From Pseudomonas aylmerensis (GTDB lineage Bacteria > Pseudomonadota > Gammaproteobacteria > Pseudomonadales > Pseudomonadaceae), in NCBI RefSeq assembly GCF_001702265.1, contig NZ_MAUE01000045.1, positions 124,001-188,000 of the forward strand: a stretch of 64,000 nt of DNA. The letters run 5' to 3'. Below the pieces are notes generated by a model. That model had not been told where the DNA came from, ran no database searches, and was given only the letters and a program-made list of their open reading frames with translations. Shown here one piece after another: positions 42,552 to 51,557 of this stretch. The stretch's first letter is position 1. Every line of letters begins with the position of its first letter. A program made the position numbers and the translations under genes.

Positions 42552-42670
42552 TGTGGGAGCGGGCTTGCTCGCGCATGCATCACCTCGGTATAGCTGAAAG
42601 ACCGAGGTGTCTGCATCGCAGGCAAGCCAGCTCCCACACATGCCCGCTCCCACAGAAGCCGGCTCCTACA
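42552..42670. repeat. Compound REP element, three arm types
   Basis: The left arm is TGTGGGAGCGGGCTTGCTCG, the next inverted arm GGCAAGCCAGCTCCCACA is of another type, then a fragment CCCGCTCCCACAG of the first type and AGCCGGCTCCTACAG of a third type. The spacer has ACCTCGGT / ACCGAGGT pairing. It lies between yaeQ and recJ. Confidence 0.82.
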
Positions 42671-42737
42671 GTTGATCCATGTTGCTTTCAGCATTGTTGT
42701 TTAACCGTTGTATTAGAAGAGAAGCTCCTGTCACCCC

Positions 42738-44447
42738 ATGCGTATCGATCCTCGCCCGTTGCCTGCTGTCCTGCCGTTTCTCGGTGAATTGCCACCGCTG
42801 TTGACGCGTCTCTACGCCGCGCGCGGGGTGCAGTCCGAGGCTGAACTGGACAAAAGCCTGGCGCGGTTGATTCCCTATCAGCAACTCAAGGGCATCGACG
42901 CGGCAGTGGACCTGCTGGTGACCGCATTGGAGCAGCGCCAGCGCATCCTGATCGTGGGCGACTTCGACGCCGATGGCGCCACCGCCAGCACCGTGGGCAC
43001 CCTTGGCTTGCGTCTGCTCGGGGCGGCGCATGTCGACTACCTGGTGCCCAACCGGTTTGAATATGGCTATGGCCTGACCCCGGAAATCGTCGCGGTGGCC
43101 CTGCAGCGGGAGCCGCAGTTGCTGATCACCGTGGACAACGGCATCTCCAGTGTCGAAGGCGTGGCGGCGGCGAAGGCGGCGGGGTTGCAGGTACTGGTCA
43201 CCGACCACCACTTGCCGGGGGATGAATTGCCGGCGGCGGACGCCATCGTCAACCCGAACCAGCCGGGCTGTGAGTTCCCGAGCAAGGCATTGGCCGGCGT
43301 GGGCGTGATCTTCTATGTGCTGATGGCCCTGCGCGCGCGTTTGCGCAGCCTGGGCTGGTACGACAACAAGCCCCAGCCGAACATCGGCGAACTGCTCGAC
43401 CTGGTGGCCCTGGGCAGCGTGGCCGACGTGGTGCCTCTGGATGCCAACAACCGCATCCTCGTGCATCAGGGCCTGGAGCGTATTCGCGCCGGTCGCGCGC
43501 GGCCGGGGATCAAGGCGATCCTTGAAGTGGCCAAGCGCGATGCCGCGCGGATTACCTCCACCGACCTCGGCTTTATCCTCGGGCCACGCCTGAACGCCGC
43601 CGGACGCCTGGATGACATGAGCCTGGGCATCGAATGCCTGCTCACCACTGATTTCGCGGCGGCGCGGGAAATGGCCGCGCAATTGGACGGCATGAACCAG
43701 GACCGCAAATCCATCGAACAAGGCATGCAGCGCGAGGCCCTGGCCCAGCTCAAGGACCTGCCGGTGGAGTCGATGCCCTATGGGTTGTGCCTGTTCGACC
43801 CGGAGTGGCACCAGGGCGTGATCGGGATTCTGGCGTCGCGCATGAAGGAGCGTTACTTCCGCCCGACCATCGCCTTCGCCGACGCCGGTGATGGCCTGCT
43901 CAAGGGCTCTGGGCGCTCGGTGCCGGGTTTCCACATCCGTGATGCCCTGGCGGTGGTCGCAAGCCAGCATCCCAACCTGATCGCCAAATACGGCGGTCAC
44001 GCCATGGCGGCGGGTCTGACATTGCCCGAGGCGAATTTCCCACTGTTTGCCGAAGCCTTTGATGCTGAAGTGCGTCGGCAACTGCGCGAAGAAGACCTTA
44101 CCGGGCGCCTGCTGTCCGACGGCACCCTGGCGGTTGAAGAGTTTCACCTCGAACTGGCGCGCGCCTTGCGGCATGCCGGGCCGTGGGGGCAGCACTTTCC
44201 CGAGCCGTTGTTCCATGGGGTATTTCAGCTGGTAGAACAGCGCGTGGTGGGGGAGCGGCACCTGAAGGTGGTGCTCAAGAGCGAATGCGGCTCGGTGAAG
44301 CTCGATGGCATTGCGTTTGGGGTGGACCGTGAGGTCTGGCCGAACCCGACAGTGCGTTGGGTGGAATTGGCCTACAAGCTGGACGTGAACGAGTTCCGTG
44401 GGCAGGAAACCGTGCAGTTGATGATCGCGCATATCGAGCCGCGCTAG
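42738..44447 (+). CDS. recJ: Single-stranded-DNA-specific exonuclease RecJ
   Basis: A 569-residue 5'-3' exonuclease for RecF-pathway recombination and mismatch repair. The DHH motifs are present: IVGDFDADGATA (I), ITVDNGISS, VTDHHLPGD (DHH) and LGSVADVVPL, followed by DHHA1 (KGSGRSVPGFHIRDAL and YGGHAMAAGLTL) and the C-terminal OB-type domain. Length and order match bacterial RecJ. No terminator is obvious; a REPIN follows. Confidence 0.95.
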   Translation: MRIDPRPLPAVLPFLGELPPLLTRLYAARGVQSEAELDKSLARLIPYQQLKGIDAAVDLLVTALEQRQRILIVGDFDADGATASTVGTLGLRLLGAAHVDYLVPNRFEYGYGLTPEIVAVALQREPQLLITVDNGISSVEGVAAAKAAGLQVLVTDHHLPGDELPAADAIVNPNQPGCEFPSKALAGVGVIFYVLMALRARLRSLGWYDNKPQPNIGELLDLVALGSVADVVPLDANNRILVHQGLERIRAGRARPGIKAILEVAKRDAARITSTDLGFILGPRLNAAGRLDDMSLGIECLLTTDFAAAREMAAQLDGMNQDRKSIEQGMQREALAQLKDLPVESMPYGLCLFDPEWHQGVIGILASRMKERYFRPTIAFADAGDGLLKGSGRSVPGFHIRDALAVVASQHPNLIAKYGGHAMAAGLTLPEANFPLFAEAFDAEVRRQLREEDLTGRLLSDGTLAVEEFHLELARALRHAGPWGQHFPEPLFHGVFQLVEQRVVGERHLKVVLKSECGSVKLDGIAFGVDREVWPNPTVRWVELAYKLDVNEFRGQETVQLMIAHIEPR

Positions 44448-44472
44448 CGGTCGCCCACACTGTAAAGCAAAT

Positions 44473-44559
44473 ATGGGAGCTGGCGTGCCTGCGATAGCAT
44501 CACCCTGATGTGTCCGTCACATCGCGGCGCCCCTATCGCAGGCAAGCCAGCTCCCACAT
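44473..44559. repeat. REPIN of the GGGAGCTGGC type
   Basis: Arms TATGGGAGCTGGCGTGCCTG and GGCAAGCCAGCTCCCACAT with GCGATAG/CTATCGC pairing inward. The left arm has GCGTGCC for GCTTGCC, a point change. Confidence 0.83.
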
Positions 44560-44596
44560 AACCCCGCCGACATTGGGGCCTGAGTACAGCCTGAAG

Positions 44597-45883
44597 CTAC
44601 TCGGTTTTGTCCTTGGCCTGGTGCTTCACAATGATGTCCACCAAGCGCTGAGCCAGCGCCGGGTAGTTCTCATCGAAGTGATGCCCACCCGGCAGTTTCA
44701 CTGCCTCGCCCACCGCAGTCTTGTCGGTGCAGCCGCTCTCGTCGACTTCTTCGGCACCGTAGATGCACACCACTTTATCCGCCGGCAGCTTGGCCATTTC
44801 CGGGCCGGTCGCGGCTTCTTTGCCGGCATTGCCCAGCCAGCCTTCCACTTCGATTTCAAAGCTGCCCGTACGGGCGAACGCCAGCAGGATGATTGCGTCC
44901 ACACGCTGCTGCTCGTTTTCCGGCAGGCGGTTGTAGATCGCCGGCAGCACGTCGGCGCCGAACGAGTAACCGGTCAGCACGAAGCGCTTGGTGCCCCACT
45001 TCTGACGGTAGTGTTGCATCAGCTCGGTGAGGTCCTTGGCGCTTTGTTCCGGGGTCTTGTGCTGCCAGTAGTAGCGCAGGGTGTCGATGCCCACCACCGG
45101 GTAGCCGATCTTGGCCATTTCGCCGGCCACATCGCGGTCCAGGTCACGCCAGCCGCCGTCACCGGAGAGGAACAGCGTCACCGTGTCCTTGGCCTGGCCC
45201 GCGGGTACTTCCACCACGGGAATCGCCAGGCCGCCGTTGTCCGAACCCACCAACTGCTTGCGCAACTCGTTGTTCAGCACTTGCGGGTAATGGATGTCGT
45301 AGTCGCTGATGCTGGTAGTGGCGCGCGGTGTGTCGCGTACGAAACTGGCCGCATCGTCGTCAGGGTTGTCGTTCCAGGCCACCAGCCAACTGCCGTGTGC
45401 GGACGTTTTCGGCAGCGGGTCCTTGCAGCCTTCCTGGGTCATGGCGAAGCCGACGGAGATGGCGTTGGCCTTGTCGTCGTTCTGTGCCGCCAGCCAGCGC
45501 CAGGCCAGGCTGGCACCCGGGCCGATACCGCTGACCAGGGTCGCCGGGCCCTTGAGCTGCGCCAGGGCGCCTTGCAGCGCTTGTTCCTGCAGCGTGCAGT
45601 CATCCTTGGGCAGGATTACCTGGACGATCTGCGCCTTGCCGCCCTGGCTCAGGGCGATCAGTTGGCTGTCGGTCAGGGTTGAATCGGCCAGCACCGCCAC
45701 GGCCACACGGGCCTTTGCCGTGCCGGCGGGGGTTACGCGGGTCATGACCGAACCGTCGGCCTGGGGCAGTTGCTCCAGGGTCGGCTGTGGGGCAGGGCGG
45801 TTCCAGTACCAATAGCCACCACCCAGGATCAGGGCGAGCAGCACAACAAAGGCCAATACATACCGCCAGGAGCGTCGAATCAT
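44597..45883 (-). CDS. VirJ/AcvB-family hydrolase (aminoacyl-phosphatidylglycerol hydrolase candidate)
   Basis: A 428-residue protein anchored by one N-terminal hydrophobic segment (YVLAFVVLLALILGGGYWYW) with the rest periplasmic. An alpha/beta-hydrolase core shows LFLSGDGGWRDLD and the nucleophile elbow GYSFGADVLPAIYNRL, with LPGGHHFDENY carrying a likely catalytic His. In Pseudomonas and Agrobacterium, homologues next to mprF hydrolyse alanyl- or lysyl-phosphatidylglycerol. Its ATG overlaps the mprF stop (ATGA), so enzyme and hydrolase are made together. Substrate assignment is by homology and context. Confidence 0.87.
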   Translation of the reverse strand: MIRRSWRYVLAFVVLLALILGGGYWYWNRPAPQPTLEQLPQADGSVMTRVTPAGTAKARVAVAVLADSTLTDSQLIALSQGGKAQIVQVILPKDDCTLQEQALQGALAQLKGPATLVSGIGPGASLAWRWLAAQNDDKANAISVGFAMTQEGCKDPLPKTSAHGSWLVAWNDNPDDDAASFVRDTPRATTSISDYDIHYPQVLNNELRKQLVGSDNGGLAIPVVEVPAGQAKDTVTLFLSGDGGWRDLDRDVAGEMAKIGYPVVGIDTLRYYWQHKTPEQSAKDLTELMQHYRQKWGTKRFVLTGYSFGADVLPAIYNRLPENEQQRVDAIILLAFARTGSFEIEVEGWLGNAGKEAATGPEMAKLPADKVVCIYGAEEVDESGCTDKTAVGEAVKLPGGHHFDENYPALAQRLVDIIVKHQAKDKTE

Positions 45884-48528
45884 CAGCGTTTCACCAATCC
45901 AGTCAAGCCGCCCGCGATCAGGGCGGCGGTATCGGCCAGTGCCACCAGCGGATCGAGTCCTGCGGGCACGGCCATATAACGGGGTTCCCAGTCAGGCTGG
46001 AACTTGTCTTTGAAGCGGCGCAAGCCTTGGAAGTTATACAGTTGCTCGCCGCGGCGGAACACCATCGAGCCCAATCGTTGGGTCAGCGGGGCGCCCCGGC
46101 GCGGTTGCAGGCCCGACAACGGCACCATGCCGAGGCTGAAGCGGGCGTAGCCGTGACTCTTATAATGTTGGATCAGGCCGACCATCATGAACTCCATGGT
46201 CAGCTTGGGCGCGTCCGGGTGGGCGCGCATCAGGTCGAGACTGGCCAGGTCGTGGTTGTAGGTCTCGAGCAGGTTGGCGAAGGCTACCGGGCGCCCTTCG
46301 AAGCGAATGATCGCGATGCGAAAGTGCTTGAGATAGTCGTCGCTGAAGCGTCCCAGGGAAAAGCCTTTTTCCCGCACGTTCTTGCCGGTCAGCCAGGCAT
46401 CGGAGATGACCTTGAGTTCATCCATGGGGGCCGTGCCGGGTTCATGGATCTCCAGGGACAGGCCGTCACGGCTGCCACGGTTCCAGGTGTAGCGCAGGTC
46501 CTTCATCTCTTTGCCCTTGGCTTCCAGGTCAAAGCGCTTGAGGTCGACACGCGCCTCTTCACCCAGCTTGATCGCGGTCAGGCCGATGTCCATGTAGTAC
46601 GGCAGGTTCTCGGCGCGGACCTGGTAGAACACCGGGCGCGCGTGGTGGATGTCGCACAGGTCGCGGAACTGCCAGATCATTTCGGCGCGCGGCTGGGTCG
46701 GGCCGATCGGGTCGTACAGGGCCACCAGGCTACGCCCGCGACGGGCATACATCAGGAAAGCCTCGTCGTTGGGGTGAAACAGCAGCGCCTTGTCACCGGT
46801 CAGCGCCAGGCCGCCGTCTGGTTGCGAGGAGGCCATCAGGATCTTGGTGGCGCGCTCCAGCTCGTCAGGGGTCGGCAGGTGGATCACCGGGCGCGCGGTG
46901 CGCAGCAGCCAGGTCAACGATACGATCACCAGCAGGACTGCGGCGCCGAGCAGCGAACGCAGGCCGCGCGGGGCGTTGGCATCCAGAGTGAACTGCCACC
47001 ACAGTTGGTGGCTGTAAGGCACATCCTGATAGGCAAACAGCAGCAGCCAGATCGAGGCCCCCAGCACGCAGACGCTGGCCACCAGGTACAGCGGCGAGAA
47101 CGGCAGTTCGGTCAGGCGGCTGGCGCGGTAGAACGAGCGCCGGAAGATCGCCAGCAGCACCGCCGTCATGATCATCAAGCTGGCTTCTTCCCAGTCGAAG
47201 CCTTTGAGCAGCGAGAGCAGGGCGCCCGTCAGCAGCAGCACCATGGTCAGCATCCAGGCGGCTGACAAGCGACGACGCAAGCCTTGGGCGAGCAGCAGGC
47301 ACAGCACGCCGATCAGGCTGGCACCAAAGTGCGAGGCATCAATCAGGCGATGAGGAATCAGGAAGCCGATGTTTTCCAGGCGTGAGTCGATTTCCGGCGT
47401 GGCGCCGGAAAACAGCAGGACCACGCCGGACAAAAAAACCAGTACGGCCAATACCGGTGCCGCCAGGCCCGAGGCCACCCGCAGGCTTTGTTGCGTCTGG
47501 AACAGGCGCTGCGCTTCATTGACCAGCAGGAACACGCAGGCGATCAGCAGCGGCAGCACCACATAGATCATGCGATACAGCAGCAGTGCGGCAGCCAATG
47601 GCGCTGCGCCCAGCTTGTCGGCAAAGGCCGCGAGCAGGATCGCTTCGAACACCCCCACGCCACCCGGTACATGGCTGAGCACACCGGCAGCCAGGGCCAG
47701 CAGGTACACCAGCAGGAAGGGCCCGAAGGGCGGCGCTTCCGGCAGCAGCATATAAAGGACGGTGGCAGCAGCGGCCACATCCAGTGCGGTAATGATCAGT
47801 TGCAGGAAGGTCAGGCGCCGGCCAGGCAGGCGCAGGGTGCGACGGCCGGCTTTCACCAGCAGGTTGTCGGGGTAGGGCTGTTCCGGCAGGCGGCGGCGAT
47901 AAATGCCGATGCACAGCACGGCCGACAGCAGCAGCACGGCGCCGGCAATGCCGCCGAGCAGGGTTTGCGGCAGGTGCAGATAGGTCGACGCGGCCGGCAG
48001 GTTACTCAAGGTGGCCAATGCCGCCAACGGTGGCAAGGCGCAGCCCAGCGCCAGGCTGGCGAACACGGTCATGTGGGCGACTTCCGACGCGCCGATGCCA
48101 TGACGTGCATATAAACGGTAGCGCACCGAACCGCCCGAGAGCATCGACAGGCCGATGGCGTTGCCGATGGCAAACGCAGTGAAGCCGCCCAGGGCCAGGG
48201 TCTTGGCGGGCAGTTTCACCCCGGCGTAGCGCGCGCCGGAAAACTCATAGCCCAACAGAATGATGAAACCCACGACGGCCGCTGCAAATGCGCCGAGCAA
48301 TGCGGGCCTGGGCACTTCCAGGATCGAATCGTGGAGGGCATAGAGGTCCAGCTCCAGCAGCAAGTGTCGGCAGGCGATCAAGGCAATTGCGAACAGCAAC
48401 AGGGTGACAGCCAACCCGATGGGTTGCCGGTATTTGCTCAACAGATCCAGCCAGCGCAAACGGGTGGGAGCGATCGGTTGTTCTGCTGTGACGGTGTCTT
48501 GTGGTTCAGACGAGTTGGCGCGCATCAA
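45883..48528 (-). CDS. mprF: Bifunctional phosphatidylglycerol aminoacyltransferase/flippase
   Basis: An 881-residue membrane protein. The N-terminal half (about 25-525) has about 14 hydrophobic segments of the flippase and synthase membrane domain, including GNAIGLSMLSGGSVRYRLYA. The cytoplasmic C-terminal DUF2156 domain (about 545-870: ALTGDKALLFHPNDEAFLMYARRGRSLVALYDPIGP, FYQVRAENLPYYMDIGLTAIKLGEEA) transfers an amino acid from tRNA to phosphatidylglycerol. The pseudomonad enzyme characterised in P. aeruginosa uses alanine. The modification lowers negative surface charge and gives resistance to cationic peptides. Confidence 0.92.
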   Translation of the reverse strand: MMRANSSEPQDTVTAEQPIAPTRLRWLDLLSKYRQPIGLAVTLLLFAIALIACRHLLLELDLYALHDSILEVPRPALLGAFAAAVVGFIILLGYEFSGARYAGVKLPAKTLALGGFTAFAIGNAIGLSMLSGGSVRYRLYARHGIGASEVAHMTVFASLALGCALPPLAALATLSNLPAASTYLHLPQTLLGGIAGAVLLLSAVLCIGIYRRRLPEQPYPDNLLVKAGRRTLRLPGRRLTFLQLIITALDVAAAATVLYMLLPEAPPFGPFLLVYLLALAAGVLSHVPGGVGVFEAILLAAFADKLGAAPLAAALLLYRMIYVVLPLLIACVFLLVNEAQRLFQTQQSLRVASGLAAPVLAVLVFLSGVVLLFSGATPEIDSRLENIGFLIPHRLIDASHFGASLIGVLCLLLAQGLRRRLSAAWMLTMVLLLTGALLSLLKGFDWEEASLMIMTAVLLAIFRRSFYRASRLTELPFSPLYLVASVCVLGASIWLLLFAYQDVPYSHQLWWQFTLDANAPRGLRSLLGAAVLLVIVSLTWLLRTARPVIHLPTPDELERATKILMASSQPDGGLALTGDKALLFHPNDEAFLMYARRGRSLVALYDPIGPTQPRAEMIWQFRDLCDIHHARPVFYQVRAENLPYYMDIGLTAIKLGEEARVDLKRFDLEAKGKEMKDLRYTWNRGSRDGLSLEIHEPGTAPMDELKVISDAWLTGKNVREKGFSLGRFSDDYLKHFRIAIIRFEGRPVAFANLLETYNHDLASLDLMRAHPDAPKLTMEFMMVGLIQHYKSHGYARFSLGMVPLSGLQPRRGAPLTQRLGSMVFRRGEQLYNFQGLRRFKDKFQPDWEPRYMAVPAGLDPLVALADTAALIAGGLTGLVKR

Positions 48529-48765
48529 TCACCTCGTGGATTGTGCGCGACAGGATGGAGGTATCCAGCCAAGTTACCAATCCCTATGGACAAAATAATT
48601 ACAAATATTAACGCGTATCACCGGGTGGGGCGACTGCGGCCATTGGTCGTAGAGGGTAGTACCTGCGTCTTAGCATAGCTTGCAATGAGATGGACTCTAC
48701 AAACCGTGTACGGTTTCATGAAAGATGCCATGCCATTGTTTCAGAAGAACTTTTTCACCGGATAC

Positions 48766-48797
48766 AAAAAAGGCCACTCTTTCGAGTAGCCTTTTTT
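48766..48797 (-). terminator. Terminator of initiator tRNA gene 1
   Basis: On the minus strand AAAAAAGGCTACTCG / AGAGTGGCCTTTTTT with a short loop, six bases after the tRNA. An almost identical copy lies at 49086-49117. Confidence 0.85.
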
Positions 48798-48803
48798 GAT
48801 GTT

Positions 48804-48880
<77 letters not shown>

Positions 48881-49085
48881 TCTGTGGGCGGCATTCTACA
48901 GCCCAACGGCGAGGTGTCAACCGTTAATAGGCCGACGGGTCAAATAAGTGTGAATCAGCCGCTCAAGCGACCTAAGTTCGCGATAGAAAACGAATTTTGT
49001 GGCGAGCAGGCTTGCTCTGCGTCGGACTGCCAAGCCATCCGTGGTGAAGCGCAGGCGATCGCAGGCATGAAAAACTGACGCGCAC

Positions 49086-49117
49086 AAAAAAGGCCACTCT
49101 TTCGAGTAGCCTTTCTT
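49086..49117 (-). terminator. Terminator of initiator tRNA gene 2
   Basis: Same hairpin as at 48766-48797 with one C in the final T-run (AAGAAAGGCT on the minus strand). It lies six bases after the second tRNA. Confidence 0.82.
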
Positions 49118-49123
49118 GATGTT

Positions 49124-49200
<77 letters not shown>

Positions 49201-49479
49201 TCTGTGTGTCGGCATTCTACAGAGGAACGCCAGTGTGTCAACCTGTGAATCGAAGAAAAGCGCTTGTGGTTCAATCGGTTAGCTCTCCATTCAGGCCGGC
49301 AGGGCCGCTCCGGGCCAGGCTGGCCGAGGGTTTCAGCTCTATCGGCAGGCGAAATTCGATTGAGAAAATAAATTCATCTGGGAAATTTCCTACCGCTTAA
49401 GCGGAAGATTCAAACTACTGGTGCTATATACAGGGGTGAGTGCGATACTGGCCATCCGTTGAATCAACCCTCTGTTTAT

Positions 49480-50541
49480 ATGACGCAACGCAAAATCATC
49501 CACGTCGACTGTGATTGCTTCTACGCCGCCATCGAGATGCGCGATGACCCGAGCCTGGCGCAAAAGCCCCTGGCCGTCGGCGGCTCGGCAGACCGGCGCG
49601 GGGTGATCGCTACCTGCAACTACGAGGCGCGGGCCTACGGTGTGCGTTCGGCCATGTCGTCCCGCCATGCCTTGAAGCTGTGCCCGGACCTGACCATCGT
49701 CAAGCCGCGCATGGAGGCCTATAAAGAAGCCTCGAAGGAAATCCAGACGATCTTTCGTGACTACACCGACCTGATCGAGCCGTTGTCGCTGGACGAGGCC
49801 TACCTGGATGTTTCCGAATGCCCCCACTTTGGCGGCAGCGCCACGCGTATCGCCCAGGATATTCGTCGGCGGGTGTCCAACCAATTGCACATCACCGTGT
49901 CTGCCGGCGTGGCACCGAACAAGTTCCTGGCGAAGATTGCCAGCGATTGGAAAAAGCCCAACGGCCTGTTTGTGATTACCCCGGACCAGGTCGAAGATTT
50001 TGTCTCGCAATTGCCGGTGAGCAAGCTGCATGGCGTGGGCAAGGTCACCGCCGACAAGCTGGCGCGCTTGGGTATCGAAGACTGCCTGCAGTTACGTGAC
50101 TGGAACAAGCTGGCGTTGGTGCGCGAATTCGGCAGTTTTGGCGAGCGACTGTGGAGCCTGGCCCGTGGGATTGATGATCGCGCGGTGCAGAATGACAGCC
50201 GACGGCAATCGATCAGTGTCGAAAACACCTACGATGTGGATCTACCGGACCTTTCAAGCTGCCTGGCGAAACTGCCCGAACTGATGGAAACCCTGACCGG
50301 GCGTATGGCGCGCATCGACAGCAGCTACCGGGCGGGCAAGCCATTTGTGAAGGTGAAGTTTCATGACTTTACCCAGACGACCCTGGAGCAGGCCGGGGCA
50401 GGGCGGGACCTGGAAAGTTATCAACAGCTGTTGACCCAGGCGTTCAATCGCGGTGCAAAGCCGGTGCGGTTGCTGGGGATTGGCGTGCGGTTGCTGGACC
50501 TGAGCGGCGGCAACGAACAGCTCGAACTGTTTACCCGTTAA
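49480..50541 (+). CDS. dinB: DNA polymerase IV
   Basis: A 353-residue Y-family translesion polymerase. Asp10 in IIHVDCDCFYAAIEM and Asp105-Glu106 in SLDEAYLD are the catalytic acids. The fingers have YEARAYGVRSAMS, and the helix-hairpin-helix KLHGVGKVTADKLARLG follows, with the little-finger domain to the end. The final QLELF resembles a beta-clamp-binding motif (QLxLF). The ATG at 49480 matches the family start though its ribosome site is poor; TTG at 49459 adds seven residues. No LexA box was recognised upstream. Confidence 0.95.
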   Translation: MTQRKIIHVDCDCFYAAIEMRDDPSLAQKPLAVGGSADRRGVIATCNYEARAYGVRSAMSSRHALKLCPDLTIVKPRMEAYKEASKEIQTIFRDYTDLIEPLSLDEAYLDVSECPHFGGSATRIAQDIRRRVSNQLHITVSAGVAPNKFLAKIASDWKKPNGLFVITPDQVEDFVSQLPVSKLHGVGKVTADKLARLGIEDCLQLRDWNKLALVREFGSFGERLWSLARGIDDRAVQNDSRRQSISVENTYDVDLPDLSSCLAKLPELMETLTGRMARIDSSYRAGKPFVKVKFHDFTQTTLEQAGAGRDLESYQQLLTQAFNRGAKPVRLLGIGVRLLDLSGGNEQLELFTR

Positions 50542-50543
50542 TC

Positions 50544-50575
50544 CTGCAGGAGACCGGCAAGCCGTTCTCCTACAG
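50544..50575. repeat. Short REP hairpin
   Basis: CTGCAGGAGACCGGCAAGCC and GTTCTCCTACAG form an imperfect hairpin with the GGCAAGCC core of the CCGGCTTGCCGG type. It lies between the convergent ends of dinB and the lipoprotein gene and could act as a terminator. Confidence 0.6.
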
Positions 50576-50583
50576 GGCGGTGT

Positions 50584-51537
50584 TCAGCGTGCGCCCGGAT
50601 CTGCGACGAGTCGCCCCGCATCCTTGGTCAGCGCCTGCAGAAACTCCTGCTGCAACTCCGGATCATTGCGTGTCAGTTCGATCAGGCTTTGTTCCAGTTC
50701 GCTGGCTTCTTCTTCCAGGCCCAGCTCCGACAGGCGTTTGACGCGGTGCACCCACTGGCTCACTTCGTCATCTTCCAGGTCGTCGTAGATCAGGCCGTGG
50801 GCTTCGAGCAACTTGCCGCGCAGGGTGTTGCTGATCGCCAGGGTCGAGTCGGAATGCACGTCGTCCTGGCCATCTTCCACGCTGATCTTCAAGGTCGTGA
50901 CACGGTTCAGGTCCTGCTCGGCAAACGGGCTGTCCAACAGGTTCAGGCGCAGCACGCCGTTACGGTCGGTGGTCAGCTCATGGATCTGCTTGCCGGCGGT
51001 CACCTGTACCGGGCGTTCGCTCCAGGGCAGGCTCGAATACTCCACGCGCTTGTCGCGCTGGACTTCATCGATGCCTGCAAGGTTCTGTTGCGCACGGCCA
51101 TGGGATTGCACGTTCATGAACGGGTTGAGGCCGTCCACGCCGTAGGTCAGCCAGTCGTGGGTCATGCTGGTCGGCAGGTTGCCGAGGGCGAAGATATTCA
51201 CCACGTTGGCGCCCGCGCCGGCGACCAGGGCAACCGCGCCCAGGGGCATCTCGTAGAGTTTGCGCCAGGGCTGGTAGGGGGTGTAGCGGTCGTAACGACG
51301 GGTGACTTCGAACTCGGTGACCTCGAAGGTCTTCTGCTCGTGAATGCGGACCCGGCGTTGCGGCAGCTCCAGCACTTTGGGTTCGCCGACATCGATCTGC
51401 AGGCTATGGTCGAGCAATTTACGCTCGACCCGCTCCTCGTGCTCACTGCGTTGCGACATCTGGTTGGCGCAGCCGCTGACCAGCAGGGCGCCGCACAAGG
51501 CGGCGCCCCCCAGGGCTCTGGTGTTTCGCTTGAACAT
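50584..51537 (-). CDS. Lipoprotein of unknown function
   Basis: A 317-residue protein with a lipoprotein signal peptide (GGAALCGALLVSGCANQ; lipid Cys23). The middle has a hydrophobic stretch (MPLGAVALVAGAGANVVNIFALG) that may be membrane-associated. The C-terminus is acidic and helical (LSELGLEEEASELEQSLIELT). A beta-rich part (RPVQVTAGKQIHELTTDRNGVLRLNLLD) looks like a small Ig-like or carboxypeptidase-regulatory fold. No family name can be given with confidence. It lies 20 nt after proS and probably shares its transcript. Confidence 0.82.
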   Translation of the reverse strand: MFKRNTRALGGAALCGALLVSGCANQMSQRSEHEERVERKLLDHSLQIDVGEPKVLELPQRRVRIHEQKTFEVTEFEVTRRYDRYTPYQPWRKLYEMPLGAVALVAGAGANVVNIFALGNLPTSMTHDWLTYGVDGLNPFMNVQSHGRAQQNLAGIDEVQRDKRVEYSSLPWSERPVQVTAGKQIHELTTDRNGVLRLNLLDSPFAEQDLNRVTTLKISVEDGQDDVHSDSTLAISNTLRGKLLEAHGLIYDDLEDDEVSQWVHRVKRLSELGLEEEASELEQSLIELTRNDPELQQEFLQALTKDAGRLVADPGAR

Positions 51538-51557
51538 GACTTCTCTTGATCTGGTTT

